Shown: positions 29,441 to 40,092 of the stretch, piece after piece
Position numbering within the stretch: the first letter of the stretch is position 1
Layout of the letters: each line of letters opens with the position of its first letter
Source: Tridacna crocea
Taxonomy: Eukaryota; Mollusca; Bivalvia; Cardiida; Cardiidae
Assembly: GCA_943736015.1 (NCBI GenBank)
Contig: OX031068.1
Span: 25,304,296 to 25,368,295 of the forward strand
Direction of reading: 5' to 3'
Length of the DNA: 64,000 nt
Made by a program: the position numbers and the translations under genes
Notes under the pieces: generated by a model
What the model saw: the letters and a program-made list of their open reading frames with translations, nothing else
Database searches by the model: none
Told to the model about the DNA's origin: nothing

Positions 29441-29829
29441 TTGCTATATTTCTTGTCAAATAACATCATGTGCTCTTCAGTTAAGCATGTAAATCACTTT
29501 TACATAAGATATGCTTCTATCATTCATATTTGTAATTGCTATAAAACATGTCTGTTTTAATGCAGTAAAGGATATAGATATAGTATAGATAGGAAGGAAA
29601 AAGGTGCACAATATTCTAAAAATAGAATGCTAAAAATAGAATACTGCACTGTAGATTTTGCTCGAGTTGATGAAATACCAGGTAGGTATGATTGATTTCT
29701 TCATATTTTAATCCTTTGGTTTACCATCTATCATTGTAATTTATTGAAAAATATTTGTAAAGAATATCTCCAGCTGTAAGAAGAGGTAATTCTGCTTTAT
29801 TTCATGACTAATGTACTGAGAATGAGTGC

Positions 29830-29975
29830 TGATCATCTGACATCATTTAGCCAAATAAGACTACACTGTCCGATAAGAATATTTTTGCGCCCCAAAAAAC
29901 TTTTGAATGGCATCATTTTAGGTTTTACCATCAACTTAAAAGTTTCTTGTCAGCTATTTAGCAGTATAAGAGCTA
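29830..29975 (+). mobile_element. PBM-D relic
   Basis: CTACACTGTCCGATAAGAAT, then CAGCTATTTAGCAGTATAAG. Confidence 0.55.
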
Positions 29976-29977
29976 AC

Positions 29978-30160
29978 TTGTAAGCAAATGACCAAACTCG
30001 AGATATCTGCAAACAACACAGTGAATTCGTCTCACATATTGGGAATTGAGAATATTAAGGGTATAGGAGGAAATGCTATTTTTCTCAGTTCCCAACAATG
30101 ATTTCAAAGGCATTCATCCAAGGGCTCATCAAATGTTGGAATTGTTTGGTAAAGGACATA
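29978..30160 (-). mobile_element. PBM-A MITE, old
   Basis: AGATATCTGCAAACAAC, AGGAGGAAATGC, AACAATGATTTCAAAGGC, GAATTGTTTGGTAAAGG; no TTAA left. Confidence 0.6.
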
Positions 30161-30261
30161 AATTCATTAGCCATTGAAACAGATTTTGCAGCAAAAGGTG
30201 ACTTTAAAAAGATATAAATATGACAAGTAGTCTGTTGGATCAAAGTACTGTATGAAGCAAG

Positions 30262-30467
30262 TGACCTGGGCCTATATTCACCAACCATTCTTGAAAATAT
30301 TTTTAGTCTTATTCCTCAGAATTTTGTCAGTGTGAAAGTAACAGAGCTTCTGATTGGCTAAACCATTTGGTTTAAGCCAACCAGAAGTTCTGTTACTTTC
30401 ACAGAAAGTCTTGAAGAACAAAACAAAGAATTTTCTTAAAATGGTTTGTAAATATTGACCCAGGTCA
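30262..30467. mobile_element. palindromic MITE E, copy 2
   Basis: TGACCTGGGCC ... GACCCAGGTCA ends; inner hairpin TTCTGATTGGCTAAACC/GGTTTAAGCCAACCAGAA; outer arms AAAGTAACAGAGC/GTTCTGTTACTTT. Same plan as copy 1 with lengthened ends. Confidence 0.85.
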
Positions 30468-31050
30468 CTTAAAATGTTGGTGTTCAACAATTGCATATTT
30501 ATTTTCTAACTTTGCATTTTGAATTGTTCAAAATGTAACTGTCCTGTTGCAAATTGTATTCTACCTTAAAACTGTTTTCATTCAATCATTTACCGGTATA
30601 CTGATTCTTGCTTACAGGTGCTAATGTTTAAAAGAAAAGGTTGAAAGGGATTGTTCTTGTTTCTCAGTGTTTTGGGAAAAAACAAACAGGTTGATATGAT
30701 CAGTAAACAAAACAACTATAAGGTAATTGCTTTTAAGAAATATTCACTTACAGCAACAATAAAACTGTCAATAAATCTAAACAAAATTTAAATCTTTCAA
30801 GTGCAATGTCCCAGATAAATCATGCATGTACAAGTGAAAGTTCAAGGGTATCAAGATTTTAGGCAACATTTAATGGGTTATTGGGACAGCTGCTTCCTGA
30901 CAAGACTAACTTCACAATGACTTCATAATGGGATAAAGGGGTGGGGGTGGGGGGAGGATTAAATGAATATTTGGTAGTTAGTGGATATATATTTTTAAAG
31001 GTCTTTGACCTGAATATAACCACTTAACTCATTTTTTTTTTTCAGTCTAT
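30468..31050. other. unannotated; short G-run
   Basis: Only notable element is GGGGTGGGGGTGGGGGGAGG at about 30938-30957; no repeat family recognised. Confidence 0.5.
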
Positions 31051-31258
31051 TTAACCCTTAGAACACGAAATGAACCTGTGAAACATTTTCATTCAAATAG
31101 TTTCATTCAAATGGCTGCTCTTGTCTCTAGCTCTGAAGCAATGCAGACAATGTAGATCAAAGATCAGGCTGCACAAAACATGCAATCTGATGTTAATCTA
31201 CCCTGACTGCTGAGGCAACTCATGATAGACATGAATTAGGTGATACTTTAAGGCTTAA
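31051..31258 (+). mobile_element. PBM-D MITE
   Basis: TTAACCCTTAGAACACG start; core AATGTAGATCAAAGATCAG with a decayed partner (GCAATCTGATGTTAATC). Confidence 0.65.
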
Positions 31259-31594
31259 CTTAAGGTAAAGTTAACATTTGACTCTGAGTACTTCTGAATG
31301 GGTGGTAGTAGATGATTTTGAAAATGTCCTTTTGAAATATGATGAAAACCAAACTTGTGATGATATTCACTATTAGTACACAAACGTGTAAGAAGACATG
31401 ATGGCAAATGAGAAATAGGAAAATTTAACAGGTTATTTCCAAAAAAACATGACTATTTAATGTTTCAAAGTACATGTATACCTCTATAAGTTCAGAGTTA
31501 AACTGTCAAATTTGTTTGATTGAAGGTTTGTTTCAGGACTTTTAAACTAGGGCCATAACTTACAATACATAAATTACACAATGGTAATCCTGTG
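31259..31594. other. no feature recognised
   Basis: Nothing identifiable. Confidence 0.5.
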
Positions 31595-31819
31595 TTAAAC
31601 TCATGACCAAACAACAAAATTTTAGACTAGTCCAAATCGAAAGCATTTGCAGATGACAAAAGTGACTGAAAATTTGAAATTTGTTTTGGAAAGGGTGGAA
31701 AACATTGTGGGAAAAGGAGAAAATGCTGGTGACCAGCATTTTCTCCTTTTCCCACAATGTTTTCAAAAGGCTTCTATCTCAGGGTCAAGAAAACCAGGGA
31801 TTGTTTGGGAAAGGGTTAA
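31595..31819 (-). mobile_element. PBM-A MITE
   Basis: 225 bp, TTAA on both sides; centre GCTGGTGACCAGC; right end of the C type (TTTGGGAAAGGG). Confidence 0.92.
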
Positions 31820-32022
31820 AGTGATCAAAACAATGAGCCATGCTCTCATGAAAATCTAACACCAAGGGTTTTTTGTTTGCAGAACCAGAAACAGTTGATA
31901 TTGAAGAAGGCTGGGTATCTGAGAACTGTTTTAAATGAACCATGACTGTTTTGAGATATAGCAATTATCCTCATAAGGTTCGTGATGGAGCATCTGCTAC
32001 TGTGGAATTCTAATCCTTTGCC

Positions 32023-32203
32023 ACAGAGCTCAAGATAAGAGGAAGTAACGACATTCTAAATCCATTATTTCTCTTCCTCTGTTGTGGGTACTCATTAGAA
32101 TTGTCTCGATGAGACGATTTGAATGAGGTTCCATAATATAGGGTTTAGTGGCTAATTACTAATGTTTTCAAAATCAAAATCACTCCCTCTATCTGGATCT
32201 CTG
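32023..32203. mobile_element. MITE G, copy 1
   Basis: CAGAGCTCAAGATAAGAGG to CACTCCCTCTATCTGGATC; inner palindrome GGTACTCATTAGAATTGTC/GACGATTTGAATGAGG. Second copy at 41738. Confidence 0.75.
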
Positions 32204-32215
32204 CTTTGCTATTCT

Positions 32216-32373
32216 ACAAATATTCTGACTTGTCCGAGACAACGGTTGCAATGATGGACTTTGTTTTTAATATGGTAGAGAAAATTGTGGGAAAAGGACA
32301 ATGATAATTAATCCCATGATCTTCTCAAAAGGCTTCTTTCTGTTCAAATGTGCTATTGTGTGGGATAGAGTCA
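32216..32373 (-). mobile_element. PBM-A MITE, old and shortened
   Basis: TTCTGACTTGTCCGAGAC, GTGGGAAAAGGACAATG, TCTCAAAAGGCTTC, ending GATAGAGTCAA. Confidence 0.6.
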
Positions 32374-32379
32374 AACTGT

Positions 32380-32591
32380 AACATGCTTTTCACAAGAGTA
32401 TCATGATAGTATTTATCAATGGTCAAGATCAGACTGCACAAACCATTCTAGTCTGTTTTTAGATCAGCACATAATAATGGTTTTTCTGAGACTTTTGGCA
32501 AAATCAAAGCCTAAAAGTGCTGCTCATTATTGATGTTTTTTCTTGTATGAACAGTACGACTCTGTTAAGTCACACCAACTCTAAGGGTTGA
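32380..32591 (+). mobile_element. PBM-D MITE, diverged
   Basis: GGTCAAGATCAGACTGC/CTAGTCTGTTTTTAGATC; right target TTGA after CTCTAAGGG. Confidence 0.65.
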
Positions 32592-32704
32592 GAGAATTAT
32601 AAAAAAAAATCTTGTTCTTATCAATCCAAAATGTAATGAAAATTGTGCAAAAAACTAATTGAAAGTATACTACATGAGATTGAAAGGAAAAAAAGGTGAC
32701 TGCA

Positions 32705-32932
32705 TTAAAGCTTCAAGTTTCCACTGGAAGACAAAATTTGAGGCAGGTACAAATTGAAAGCATTTGTAGAGGACATATTATATACATGTACTTATTCAAA
32801 TGCTGAACTTTGTCTTGGTATTGTGAAAAAAAGGTAAAATGCTTGTAAGCATCATGGTATCCTTTTCCCGCAATGTTCTAAAGGGGCTTTTTCCTTGGAT
32901 TATTAAAGCTCAGGTTTATGTGGTAAAGGGCT
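32705..32932 (-). mobile_element. PBM-A MITE, diverged
   Basis: Left TTAA; AAGCATTTGTAGAGGAC; palindrome AAATGCTTGTAAGCATC; right end TGTGGTAAAGGGCTGA. Confidence 0.7.
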
Positions 32933-33036
32933 GACAGTTCACAAAATTATTCTGAAAGCATTTGCAGACTACAATGCACATGTAAGTGTGGCGTAATTAA
33001 ATAATGGAGTTTGTGTCTTAAAAGGTGGAAGGCATT
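32933..33036 (-). mobile_element. PBM-A arm-2 fragment
   Basis: AAGCATTTGCAGACTAC and AAAAGGTGGAAGGCATTG; stops where PBM-D begins. Confidence 0.6.
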
Positions 33037-33226
33037 GTAACCCTTTCGGTGCATAGGCGTAACACTAGGGACTTCTGCCCATGGTGTAGGTCAGGATCAG
33101 ACTGCACAGAATGTGTAGTCTGATCTTTGATCTATACTGTCCACCTGTGTGGTAATTAAAGCCAGTGTACAAGCATAATATTTGTAAGTTTCAATGGGTT
33201 GCATTTAGAGCCACAGAAAGGGGTTG
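33037..33226 (+). mobile_element. PBM-D MITE
   Basis: Starts GTAACCCTTTCGGTGC; core GTAGGTCAGGATCAGACTGC/GTAGTCTGATCTTTGATC; ends CACAGAAAGGGGTTGA. Confidence 0.8.
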
Positions 33227-33243
33227 AATTTCCTTATCTGGTA

Positions 33244-33472
33244 TTAACCCATTACCACCCAACCCCTACTTGTGATGACCCTGAGAAAGAAGCCTTTAGA
33301 AAACATTGTGGGAAAAGGAGAAAATGCTGGTATCCAGAATTTTCTCCTTTTTCCCACAATGTTTTCTATCTTCCACAAAACAAATTCAAATTTTCAATCA
33401 CTTTTATTTTGTCACCTGCAAATGCTTTGGATTCGGACGAGCCTAAAATGTTGTCATTCGGTAATGAATTAA
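33244..33472 (+). mobile_element. PBM-A MITE, complete
   Basis: 229 bp. Centre GCTGGTATCCAGAA is slightly mismatched. Confidence 0.9.
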
Positions 33473-33488
33473 AAGAGCTATGTAACGA

Positions 33489-33703
33489 TTATTATTCCTT
33501 CATCACACTGTCCTGAATTTTAAAGACTGTAAGGAACAAGCCTTTGAAAAGGTTGTGAAAAAAGGAGAAAACCAGCATTTTCTCCTTTTTCCACAATGTT
33601 TTCCTCCATTCCACAGGACAGATTTTACCATAGGAGCCAGAATTAATTCGCTTTATGTAAATGCTCTTAATTGGGATAAGTGTGAAATTTCTTTGTGATA
33701 ACA
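33489..33703 (+). mobile_element. PBM-A MITE, diverged
   Basis: TTCATCACACTGTCC, AAAGGAGAAAACCAGC with loop lost, TTTGTGATAAC end. Confidence 0.65.
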
Positions 33704-33812
33704 AAGTGCTTATTTTCTTTTTCCATGATGTTTTTTATAGTGTTGGTGGAAACCGAAAAAAATTTTCTTGTGAAAGTTGGCTCCTTGTTCCAGTTGTAAC
33801 AGTCTCCTTGGT

Positions 33813-34041
33813 TTAACCCATTACCACACAATCCCTACTTTTGATGCCCCTGAAAAAGAAGCCTTTTGAAACCACTGTGTGAAAAGGAGAAAATGCTGGT
33901 AACCAGCATTTTCTCCTTTTCCCACAATGTTTTCCACTCTTCCCAGAACAAATTTCAATTTTTCAGTCACCTTTATTTTGTCATCTGCAAAAGCTTTCAA
34001 TTTGGACCAGTCTAAAATTTTCTTGTGTGGTAAAGAGTTAA
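33813..34041 (+). mobile_element. PBM-A MITE, complete
   Basis: 229 bp, TTAA on both sides; left stem CACTGTGTGAAAAGG. Confidence 0.92.
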
Positions 34042-34061
34042 AGAAGTATCAGTTATGTCTT

Positions 34062-34302
34062 AATTAAGCCTGTAGTAAACCATCCTTTATTTTCATGCTT
34101 TTTTGGGGGGGAGGCTTTTGAAAACCTGAAGATAGGAAAAAATGCTTGAAAAAATGTTGGAAACCAGCATTTTTTCCTATCTCCACAACGTTACCAACCC
34201 TTTCAAAAGCAAATTCCACCATTTCAGTCTCATTTGATTTGTTGGCTGCAAATGCTTTGAATTTGGATAAGAGTAAAATCAAATTGTCAGAAAACAAGTG
34301 AA
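34062..34302 (+). mobile_element. PBM-A MITE with extended mirrored stem
   Basis: GATAGGAAAAAATGC, a second AAAAAATGTTGG, then CCAGCATTTTTTCCTATC: the unusual ATAGG outer stem is mirrored in both arms. Also a G-run (TTTTTTGGGGGGG) in arm 1. Ends eroded. Confidence 0.75.
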
Positions 34303-34524
34303 GTTGAAGAAATGACAAAATTACTGACTCGTCTAAATTGAAAGCACTTGCAGACGACAAAATAAATGTAACTCAAGAATTGAAATTTTTTTCCACCAGG
34401 GCAGAAAATATTGTGGTAAAAGGAGAAAATGCTGGTTATCAGCATTTTTCGTTTTTCCACAATGTTTTCAAAAGGCTTCTTTCTCAGGGTTGTGAAAAGT
34501 AGGGACTGTGTGGTAAAGGGTTAT
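34303..34524 (-). mobile_element. PBM-A MITE
   Basis: GAAGAAATGACAAAATTAC start, AAGCACTTGCAGACGAC, end GTGGTAAAGGGTTAT. Confidence 0.85.
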
Positions 34525-34665
34525 AGATTCAGGAAGCAGTGGGTTACAGTGGCTTTCAAGGATGAAAACAAGAGATAGACTGTTTTGATAGGTGGTAGAA
34601 ATTTCGTTAAGGAGTTGGCATTAGTTCAATATTGAGTCCATGATCCCAATCTACCCAACCTTCAA

Positions 34666-34800
34666 TTAGCCTTTTGCAAAACAATCCTGAGTTTTAGCGA
34701 CCCTGAGAAACGGGAGTAGAAAACATGGGAAAAGGAGAGAATGCTGTTAACCAGCATTTCCTTCTTTTCCTAAAGAGTGTTCTACCCTGAGAAATACAAT
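34666..34800 (+). mobile_element. PBM-A MITE, right arm lost
   Basis: TTAGCCTTTTGCAAAACAAT, GCTGTTAACCAGC, then breaks off at CTACCCTGAG. Confidence 0.75.
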
Positions 34801-34809
34801 AACTTCATT

Positions 34810-35025
34810 TTGTACCGGTTTTGGATTTGTTGCCAAATTGAAGGCATTTGCAGACAACAAAATAAAAGTGACTGAAAATTTGAAATTTGTTTTGTAAAGG
34901 GTAGAAAACATGGTTGGAAAAGAAAAATGCCGAGTTAGCAGCATTTTCTCCTTTTCCCACAACGTTTTCTAAAGGCCTCTTTTCTCAGGGTCGTCAAAAG
35001 TACGGATTGTGTGGTAATGGGTTAA
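34810..35025 (-). mobile_element. PBM-A MITE, left end lost
   Basis: CAAATTGAAGGCATTTGC, stem with mismatches (AAAATGCCGAGTTAGC), arm 1 intact to GTGGTAATGGGTTAA. Confidence 0.85.
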
Positions 35026-35251
35026 GTCTTTACCGAACTACAAATTTTTAGGTTTGTCTGATCTGAAAGCATTTGCAGATGACAAAATAAAAGTGACTGA
35101 AAATTTGAAATTTGTTTCGTAAAAGGTAGAAAACATTGTAGGAAAAGGAGAAAATGCTGCTAACCAGCATTTTCTCCTTTTTCCAGAATGTTTTCTTAAG
35201 GCTTCTTTTCTCAGGGTCATCAAAAGTAGGGATTATCTGGTAATGGGTTAA
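35022..35251 (-). mobile_element. PBM-A MITE
   Basis: 230 bp; shares TTAA with the copy before; centre GCTGCTAACCAGC. A solitary right terminus (GTTTGTTGTTTTTGACAGAG) follows at 35252-35289. Confidence 0.9.
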
Positions 35252-35286
35252 TTTGGAAGAGTCTATGGTTTGTTGTTTTTGACAGA

Positions 35287-35480
35287 GTTAGCTTGTTACT
35301 GAACAACAACTTTTTGGACTGGACCAAATTCAGGCATCTTCAGACAAAAAGTTAAACCTTGGTCAAATGATGATTTCTGACTTCAAGAGGGTAGAAATAT
35401 TGTGGGAAAAGGAGAAAATACTGGTTACTAAAAGGCATTTTCTTCAGGGTCATTAAACTTCAGGATTTTGTGGCATTTAA
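35287..35480 (-). mobile_element. PBM-A MITE, palindrome half deleted
   Basis: GTTACTGAACAACAAC, GTGGGAAAAGGAGAAAATAC, then directly AAAAGGCATTTTCTTC of arm 1; TTAA at right. Confidence 0.75.
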
Positions 35481-35689
35481 CCCTTTACCACACAATACCG
35501 ACTTTTCATGACCCTGAGAAAGAAGCCTTTAGAAAATATTGTGGGAAACCAGCATTTTCTCCTTTTTTCCACAATGTTTTGTGCCCTTCCCAAAACAAAT
35601 TTCAAATTTTCATTCACTTTTATATTGTTGTCTGCAAATGCCTTGAAATGGGTCCATTCAAAAAATTTTTTCGTTTGGTAAAGAGTTAA
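35477..35689 (+). mobile_element. PBM-A MITE, palindrome partly deleted
   Basis: 213 bp. GTGGGAAACCAGC shows loss of ~16 bases of the left stem; TTAA on both sides. Confidence 0.9.
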
Positions 35690-35696
35690 AGAGTTG

Positions 35697-35925
35697 GTAA
35701 CTCATTACCAAATGACAAAATTTTAGGTTTGTCCAAATCGAATGCATTTGTGGAAGACAAAATAAAAATTACTGAAAATTTGAAATTTGTTTTTTGAAGA
35801 GTAGAAAACATTGTGGGAAAAGGAGAAAATGCTGTTTACCAGCATTTTCTCCTTTTCCCACAATGTTTTCTAAAGGCTTCTTTCTCAGGGGCGTCAAAAG
35901 TAGAGATTGTTTTGTAATGGGTTAA
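35697..35925 (-). mobile_element. PBM-A MITE, complete
   Basis: 229 bp; left target GTAA, right TTAA. Confidence 0.92.
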
Positions 35926-36016
35926 ACATTGCATATCAGAGAACAGGCTTGCAAATTGTTTTTGACCAATTTATACAAAATACAAGATCCAAATCTTTTA
36001 CCATTTCAACAATGTA

Positions 36017-36915
36017 TACCGTAAAACGTTCTGTATACCACGCAGGCATGTATAACACGCAGGCCTTTTTCAGCATCAGATTCGAGGAAAAAACGTTGTT
36101 CGGATGTACAACATGCATCAAAAATTGACCAAAATATCGTAACATCTGAAGCTTACGACGCTATCTTGAAAAATTGTAAATGGCGATACTTTATCAAAGG
36201 GAAATAACCATTTTTAATCAAAGTGGAAATGGTAATGATTCGATGTGTACTCGGGGGAATATAAAAACATGCCAGCTTATGACATGTTGCAAATTCACAC
36301 ATTGAACTGACGACCATATCATAGTTAATCTCCTATTTTCTCACCTCTATCGACAAATGTGACAGGTGTGAAATAAACATAGATCTATATGATGTAAATC
36401 ATGATTTTTGTAAAAAGTAGCAATAAATATAGATATTTTTAAATCATTCATTTCTTTCTGAATCATTATTTTATTCTTTAATAATTGTTCAATTTTAGCT
36501 ATTAACAAAGAATAAAAAAATATGAGACTAATCAGACGATAGCAGTAAATCAATATTTATCATTCCGGGGTACGTTCGTCATTGCCAAAATGGCTGACAG
36601 AATTGGGAAATTACGAATCCTAATCCTCAAATTAAGAATGTACAAGTACACTTTAACAAAATTAAAATGCAATGTTTTTTATTTAAATCGGTAAAAGTTG
36701 AAATGGGATGATGACGAAAGTTAAGGCTGTGGCGAGAGAACTTTGCCGTTTTGTACCTACGCCCCGCTCCCCATCCACTTTGAAAAGGTACACGACCGAC
36801 TTTCAAGGAGGAGAAAAACATGGTTTTGCATATTGTAGTGTATAACACGCAGTCCCCAGTTTGAAATTATTCAGAGCTGAAAAAATGTGCGTGTTATACG
36901 CACCAAAACACGGTA
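36017..36915. mobile_element. TA-flanked element with TACCGT ends
   Basis: 899 bp between TA dinucleotides (36015, 36916). Left TACCGTAAAACG then GTATAACACGCAGGCC and TTTTTCAGC; right, on the other strand, TACCGTGTTTTGG then GTATAACACGCACATTTTTT. Ends with repeated GTATAACACGC resemble those of pogo/Tigger-like Tc1-mariner MITEs (inference). No coding frame. Confidence 0.75.
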
Positions 36916-36969
36916 TAAAAAGACCTGGGGCTTTATCAAAGTCCACTTTATCAAAGTCAGATAATTATC

Positions 36970-37051
36970 ATTCATACTTCATGGAATTTGTTGACAGTAA
37001 AGGCTTTCAATTTAGACCTGTCTATAATTAAGTTGTTCAGCAAAAAGTTAA
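36970..37051 (+). mobile_element. PBM-A arm-2 remnant
   Basis: GGCTTTCAATTTAGACCTG, AAGTTGTTCAGCAAAAAG before TTAA. Confidence 0.6.
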
Positions 37052-37276
37052 CTCATTACCAAACAACAATATGTTAGGTTTGTCCAAATTGAAAGCATTT
37101 GCAAACGAAAAAATAAAAGTGACTAAAAATTTGAAATTTGTTTTATGAAGGGTAGGAAACATTGTGGGAAAAGGAGAAAATGCTGGTTACCGGCATTTTC
37201 TCCTTTTCCCACATTGTTTTCTAAAGGCTTCTTTCTCGGGGTCGTCAAAAGTAGGAATTGTGTGGTAATCGGTTAA
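37048..37276 (-). mobile_element. PBM-A MITE, complete
   Basis: 229 bp; centre GCTGGTTACCGGC has a single mismatch. Confidence 0.92.
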
Positions 37277-37299
37277 TACTTTGTGCCATGTTTGTAAGC

Positions 37300-37334
37300 A
37301 AGTAGAACACTTAGGGCCATAATGACCCTCTTGC
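37300..37334 (+). mobile_element. Helentron 3' end remnant
   Basis: GAACACTTAGGGCCATAATG followed by GACCCTCTTG; only the terminal hairpin region. Confidence 0.5.
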
Positions 37335-37889
37335 TCCTAATTTGTTTCTGTTTTAAACTGGGGCCTCCCTACAGATACATCAAAATGAGACTTTATACAA
37401 AACAGATGGCCAGCCACCTGAATTTTAAATTGAATCATTCTTTCATTATAGGTTGAATTAGCTTTTGTTTAAACAGGGCTCATAGGTATTGTAATTTGTA
37501 CTTCCTATCCTTTTTCACTAATTAGTCATTACCTCTTGATGAAAACTTTGCAGTAGATAATACCCCCATTCCACTAGGCTGTGATCCACGGCATTTTCAC
37601 GGAGTGCTGTAGATTGCCATGCAGAGCGCCAAGAGCGCAAACAGATCTTTAGCGGATCTCCGAGATTGCCTACAGTCTACTACCTTGCACAAATATCTGT
37701 GGTGCTCTGTTCAGAACGCCATCACATTGCTACTTAATCGCTTAAATCACTATCGAAACGCAACTTGAACGTAAACATCGTAAATGGAGCACTATGGGAT
37801 CGCTCAAGAGCGCGAATGTTCCTCCAGTATGCCGGTCATTGCGCTCCTATGTGGTCCGATAGTGACCATTAGAGATGCAGTAGTGCTCC

Positions 37890-38010
37890 CGTCATGATCA
37901 AGTGGCGATATGATAGCGCTCTGTTACGATCAAGTGGTGATAGGATAGCAAGTGGTGATAGGATAACGCTCTGTTTCGATCAAGTGGCGATATGATGGCA
38001 CTCTGATCGC
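37890..38010 (+). repeat. subterminal repeats in element H
   Basis: AAGTGGCGATATGATAGCGC, AAGTGGTGATAGGATAGC, AAGTGGTGATAGGATAACGC and AAGTGGCGATATGATGGCAC recur irregularly at 28-50 bp. Confidence 0.8.
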
Positions 38011-38037
38011 CCTTTTAGAGGGCTATATAAAAGAGTG

Positions 38038-38330
38038 TCTGTTTCTCAGACCGGTAGTGCAGTGGTAAAATGCCGGACTTTTAATCCTGGGGCCGGCAGT
38101 TCTATACCCGGCCCAACTAGGACCTTTCTGAGACACTTTGTGTTTCCAACTCAACTGGAGGTGAACTGGTTTGGAACCTAGAGGTAGCCTCGTGTGTATC
38201 GGGTATACTGGGCATGTTGAGGAACCAAGGAGATATATTCGAAGAAGAGCTTGGGGCTTGTACCCGGATTTTCTTGTATCCGATTCTTTTTCTGTAATGG
38301 TGCATACCATATTTGCCTTGAGCACAGAAG
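38038..38330 (+). mobile_element. tRNA-like SINE (type S3) inside H
   Basis: Head AGACCGGTAGTGCAGTGGTA with an A-box-like TAGTGCAGTGG and, 40 bp on, GGCAGTTCTATACCCGGCC as B-box. Body CAACTGGAGGTGAACTGG, CGGGTATACTGGGC. End not defined; no clear target duplication. Confidence 0.6.
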
Positions 38331-38712
38331 GACCTTAATCCTACAGAGTCATCACATAATTTTGCATTTGGAGACTACCTGGTGTAGGTACAATAAATTC
38401 TTTAGTCAACTGTAGTATGCTACTCGGGGGGAAGGAGTGAAAGGAGCATCAAAGCCTCGGGTCGCTAACAGAGCAAAAACAGGTCGTATAAGATCACAAC
38501 TCCTAGCAAGCCTACGATAGTGACTATGTACCGTTCAATCACTGTCAGATCTCAATGGTCGTTACTTGATGGCCAGCGGAGCGTCATCTGGTTGTTATCT
38601 GAGCGGGAGTGTCCTCATAATCACCAATCCGGCAGCGGTCTGAGGTGCACTACGGTGCTCTGTATGAGCACACAGAGCACCGTAGATTGCGGCCTAGTGG
38701 AATGGGGGTGTA

Positions 38713-39566
38713 AGTTTGATAACATCAGACCTGGGTTTTTCGTTCCAAAACCAGTTCGTCCCTTGGCTTGTTTATTTCAAGATTGAGCGCTACTCCATTT
38801 GATTGCACATGAATTTTTTAGACCCAAATAATTAATTGTAATGTTGGGAATTAAATGTTAACAACCAAAAATATTCCAAAATCATAGTTTTCAGGTACAG
38901 ACTTTGTTTTATTCGATATATTCACATGGTTTCTCTCTCTATCAATTATGCATCCTATTATCAAGGGATGTTACTCTTGACTCCTAATGATCAAAGGAAG
39001 ACAACCAATACAGAAATAATCTTAACTTTGCAGTACTCTCTTTTCAGTAAAAAAGGTATTCATTTGCTTAGTCGACTTTTAAGCCAATATTTGAATAATA
39101 TTTCTCTTTTTATTTCAAATTATTGATTCCACACAATGGCTTCATTGATAGATACCACTTCAGTGTTCTCAATGCTTTGATTGTTGCAGTATGAAAGGGA
39201 TTCCTGTAAATTAAATTGTCTCTCTTGCTGGGTAAAGATTAGAGGTAACCAATAAACAGATTTGTCTTTTCACCTGTTTTCCTTTGTTTTTATCCTTGGG
39301 TTCCCCTGGGGATGTTGCTGATAAGTATAATGAGGATTTATTATTTATATGTAGGATCCCTATATGATTCAACTCAAATTCTGGTCTTAATCATCAGGAA
39401 CAATATATACACATATATCATTTTGTTAAACAACTTAACTAGGTGTACTTAAAATATTCTCTCTGTTCATTACAAGAAACACAATCAAGGATAAAAACCA
39501 AGTTTTCACCATATATCAGGACCTGGAGAGGAATCAAGGGAAATAACCAAAGAATAGCTATCAATA
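38713..39566. other. no feature recognised
   Basis: AT-rich. Contains a 66-codon frame (38926-39126) that I do not recognise; no repeat family. Confidence 0.4.
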
Positions 39567-39794
39567 TTAACCCATTACCACTCATTCCCTACTTTTGACG
39601 CCCCTGAGAAAGACGCCTTAAGAAAACATTGTGGGAAAAGGAGAAAATGCTGGTAACCAGCATTTTCTCCTTTTCCCACAATGTTTTCTACTCTTCACAA
39701 AACAAAATTCAAATTTTCAGTCACTTTTCTTTGTCGTCTGCAAATGCCTTCAATTTGGACAAGCCTAAAATATTGTCGTTTGGTAATGGAATAA
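39567..39794 (+). mobile_element. PBM-A MITE
   Basis: 228 bp; left TTAA, right ATAA; perfect palindrome. Confidence 0.92.
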
Positions 39795-39831
39795 GAGTGC
39801 ATGAAAAACTTTGTTTGCTTGAGGGAATGAT

Positions 39832-40092
39832 TTAACTCTTTACCAAACAATCCTGAGTTTTAAAATCCCTGAGAAAGAAATGCTTTTTACAACATTTTTG
39901 GAAAAGGGGAAAATGATAGTTATCAGCATTTTCTCCTTTTCCCAGAATGGTTTCCTATCTATCAAAGACAGCAATGATGACATCATTACATTTTGAACCA
40001 CTTTACTTCGTGACAAAAATGTGCAGTAATCCATTTTGAACGCTGTTGCAGAATGACAATTTAGATGTGACTGTAACTATACTTTTGAGCTC
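39832..40092 (+). mobile_element. PBM-A MITE, diverged, with extra arm-2 fragment
   Basis: Stem ATGATAGTTATCAGC; arm 2 ATGATGACATCATTAC. 40030-40092 looks like a second, reversed arm-2 piece (CGCTGTTGCAGAATGAC). Confidence 0.75.

Larger units (their letters stand above)
37561..38712. mobile_element. 1.15-kb TIR element H
   Basis: TACCCCCATTCCACTAGGC at the left and, on the other strand, TACACCCCCATTCCACTAGG at the right, followed on both sides by similar ATCYACGG and GGAGTGCTGTAG/CGGTGCTCTGTG blocks. Markedly less AT-rich than surroundings. Subterminal GATCAAGTGGYGATA repeats lie at 37890-38010. A TA target is likely but not proven. No transposase frame, so the superfamily is open. Confidence 0.75.

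Noticed and set aside
31869..31937. TTTTTTGTTTGCAG followed by a phase-compatible 17-codon stretch ending in TGA
   Set aside because: Short, no FNDC3 resemblance, likely chance in T-rich DNA.
37561..38712. A CpG-island promoter, because of its higher GC
   Set aside because: Matching inverted ends show it is a transposable element.
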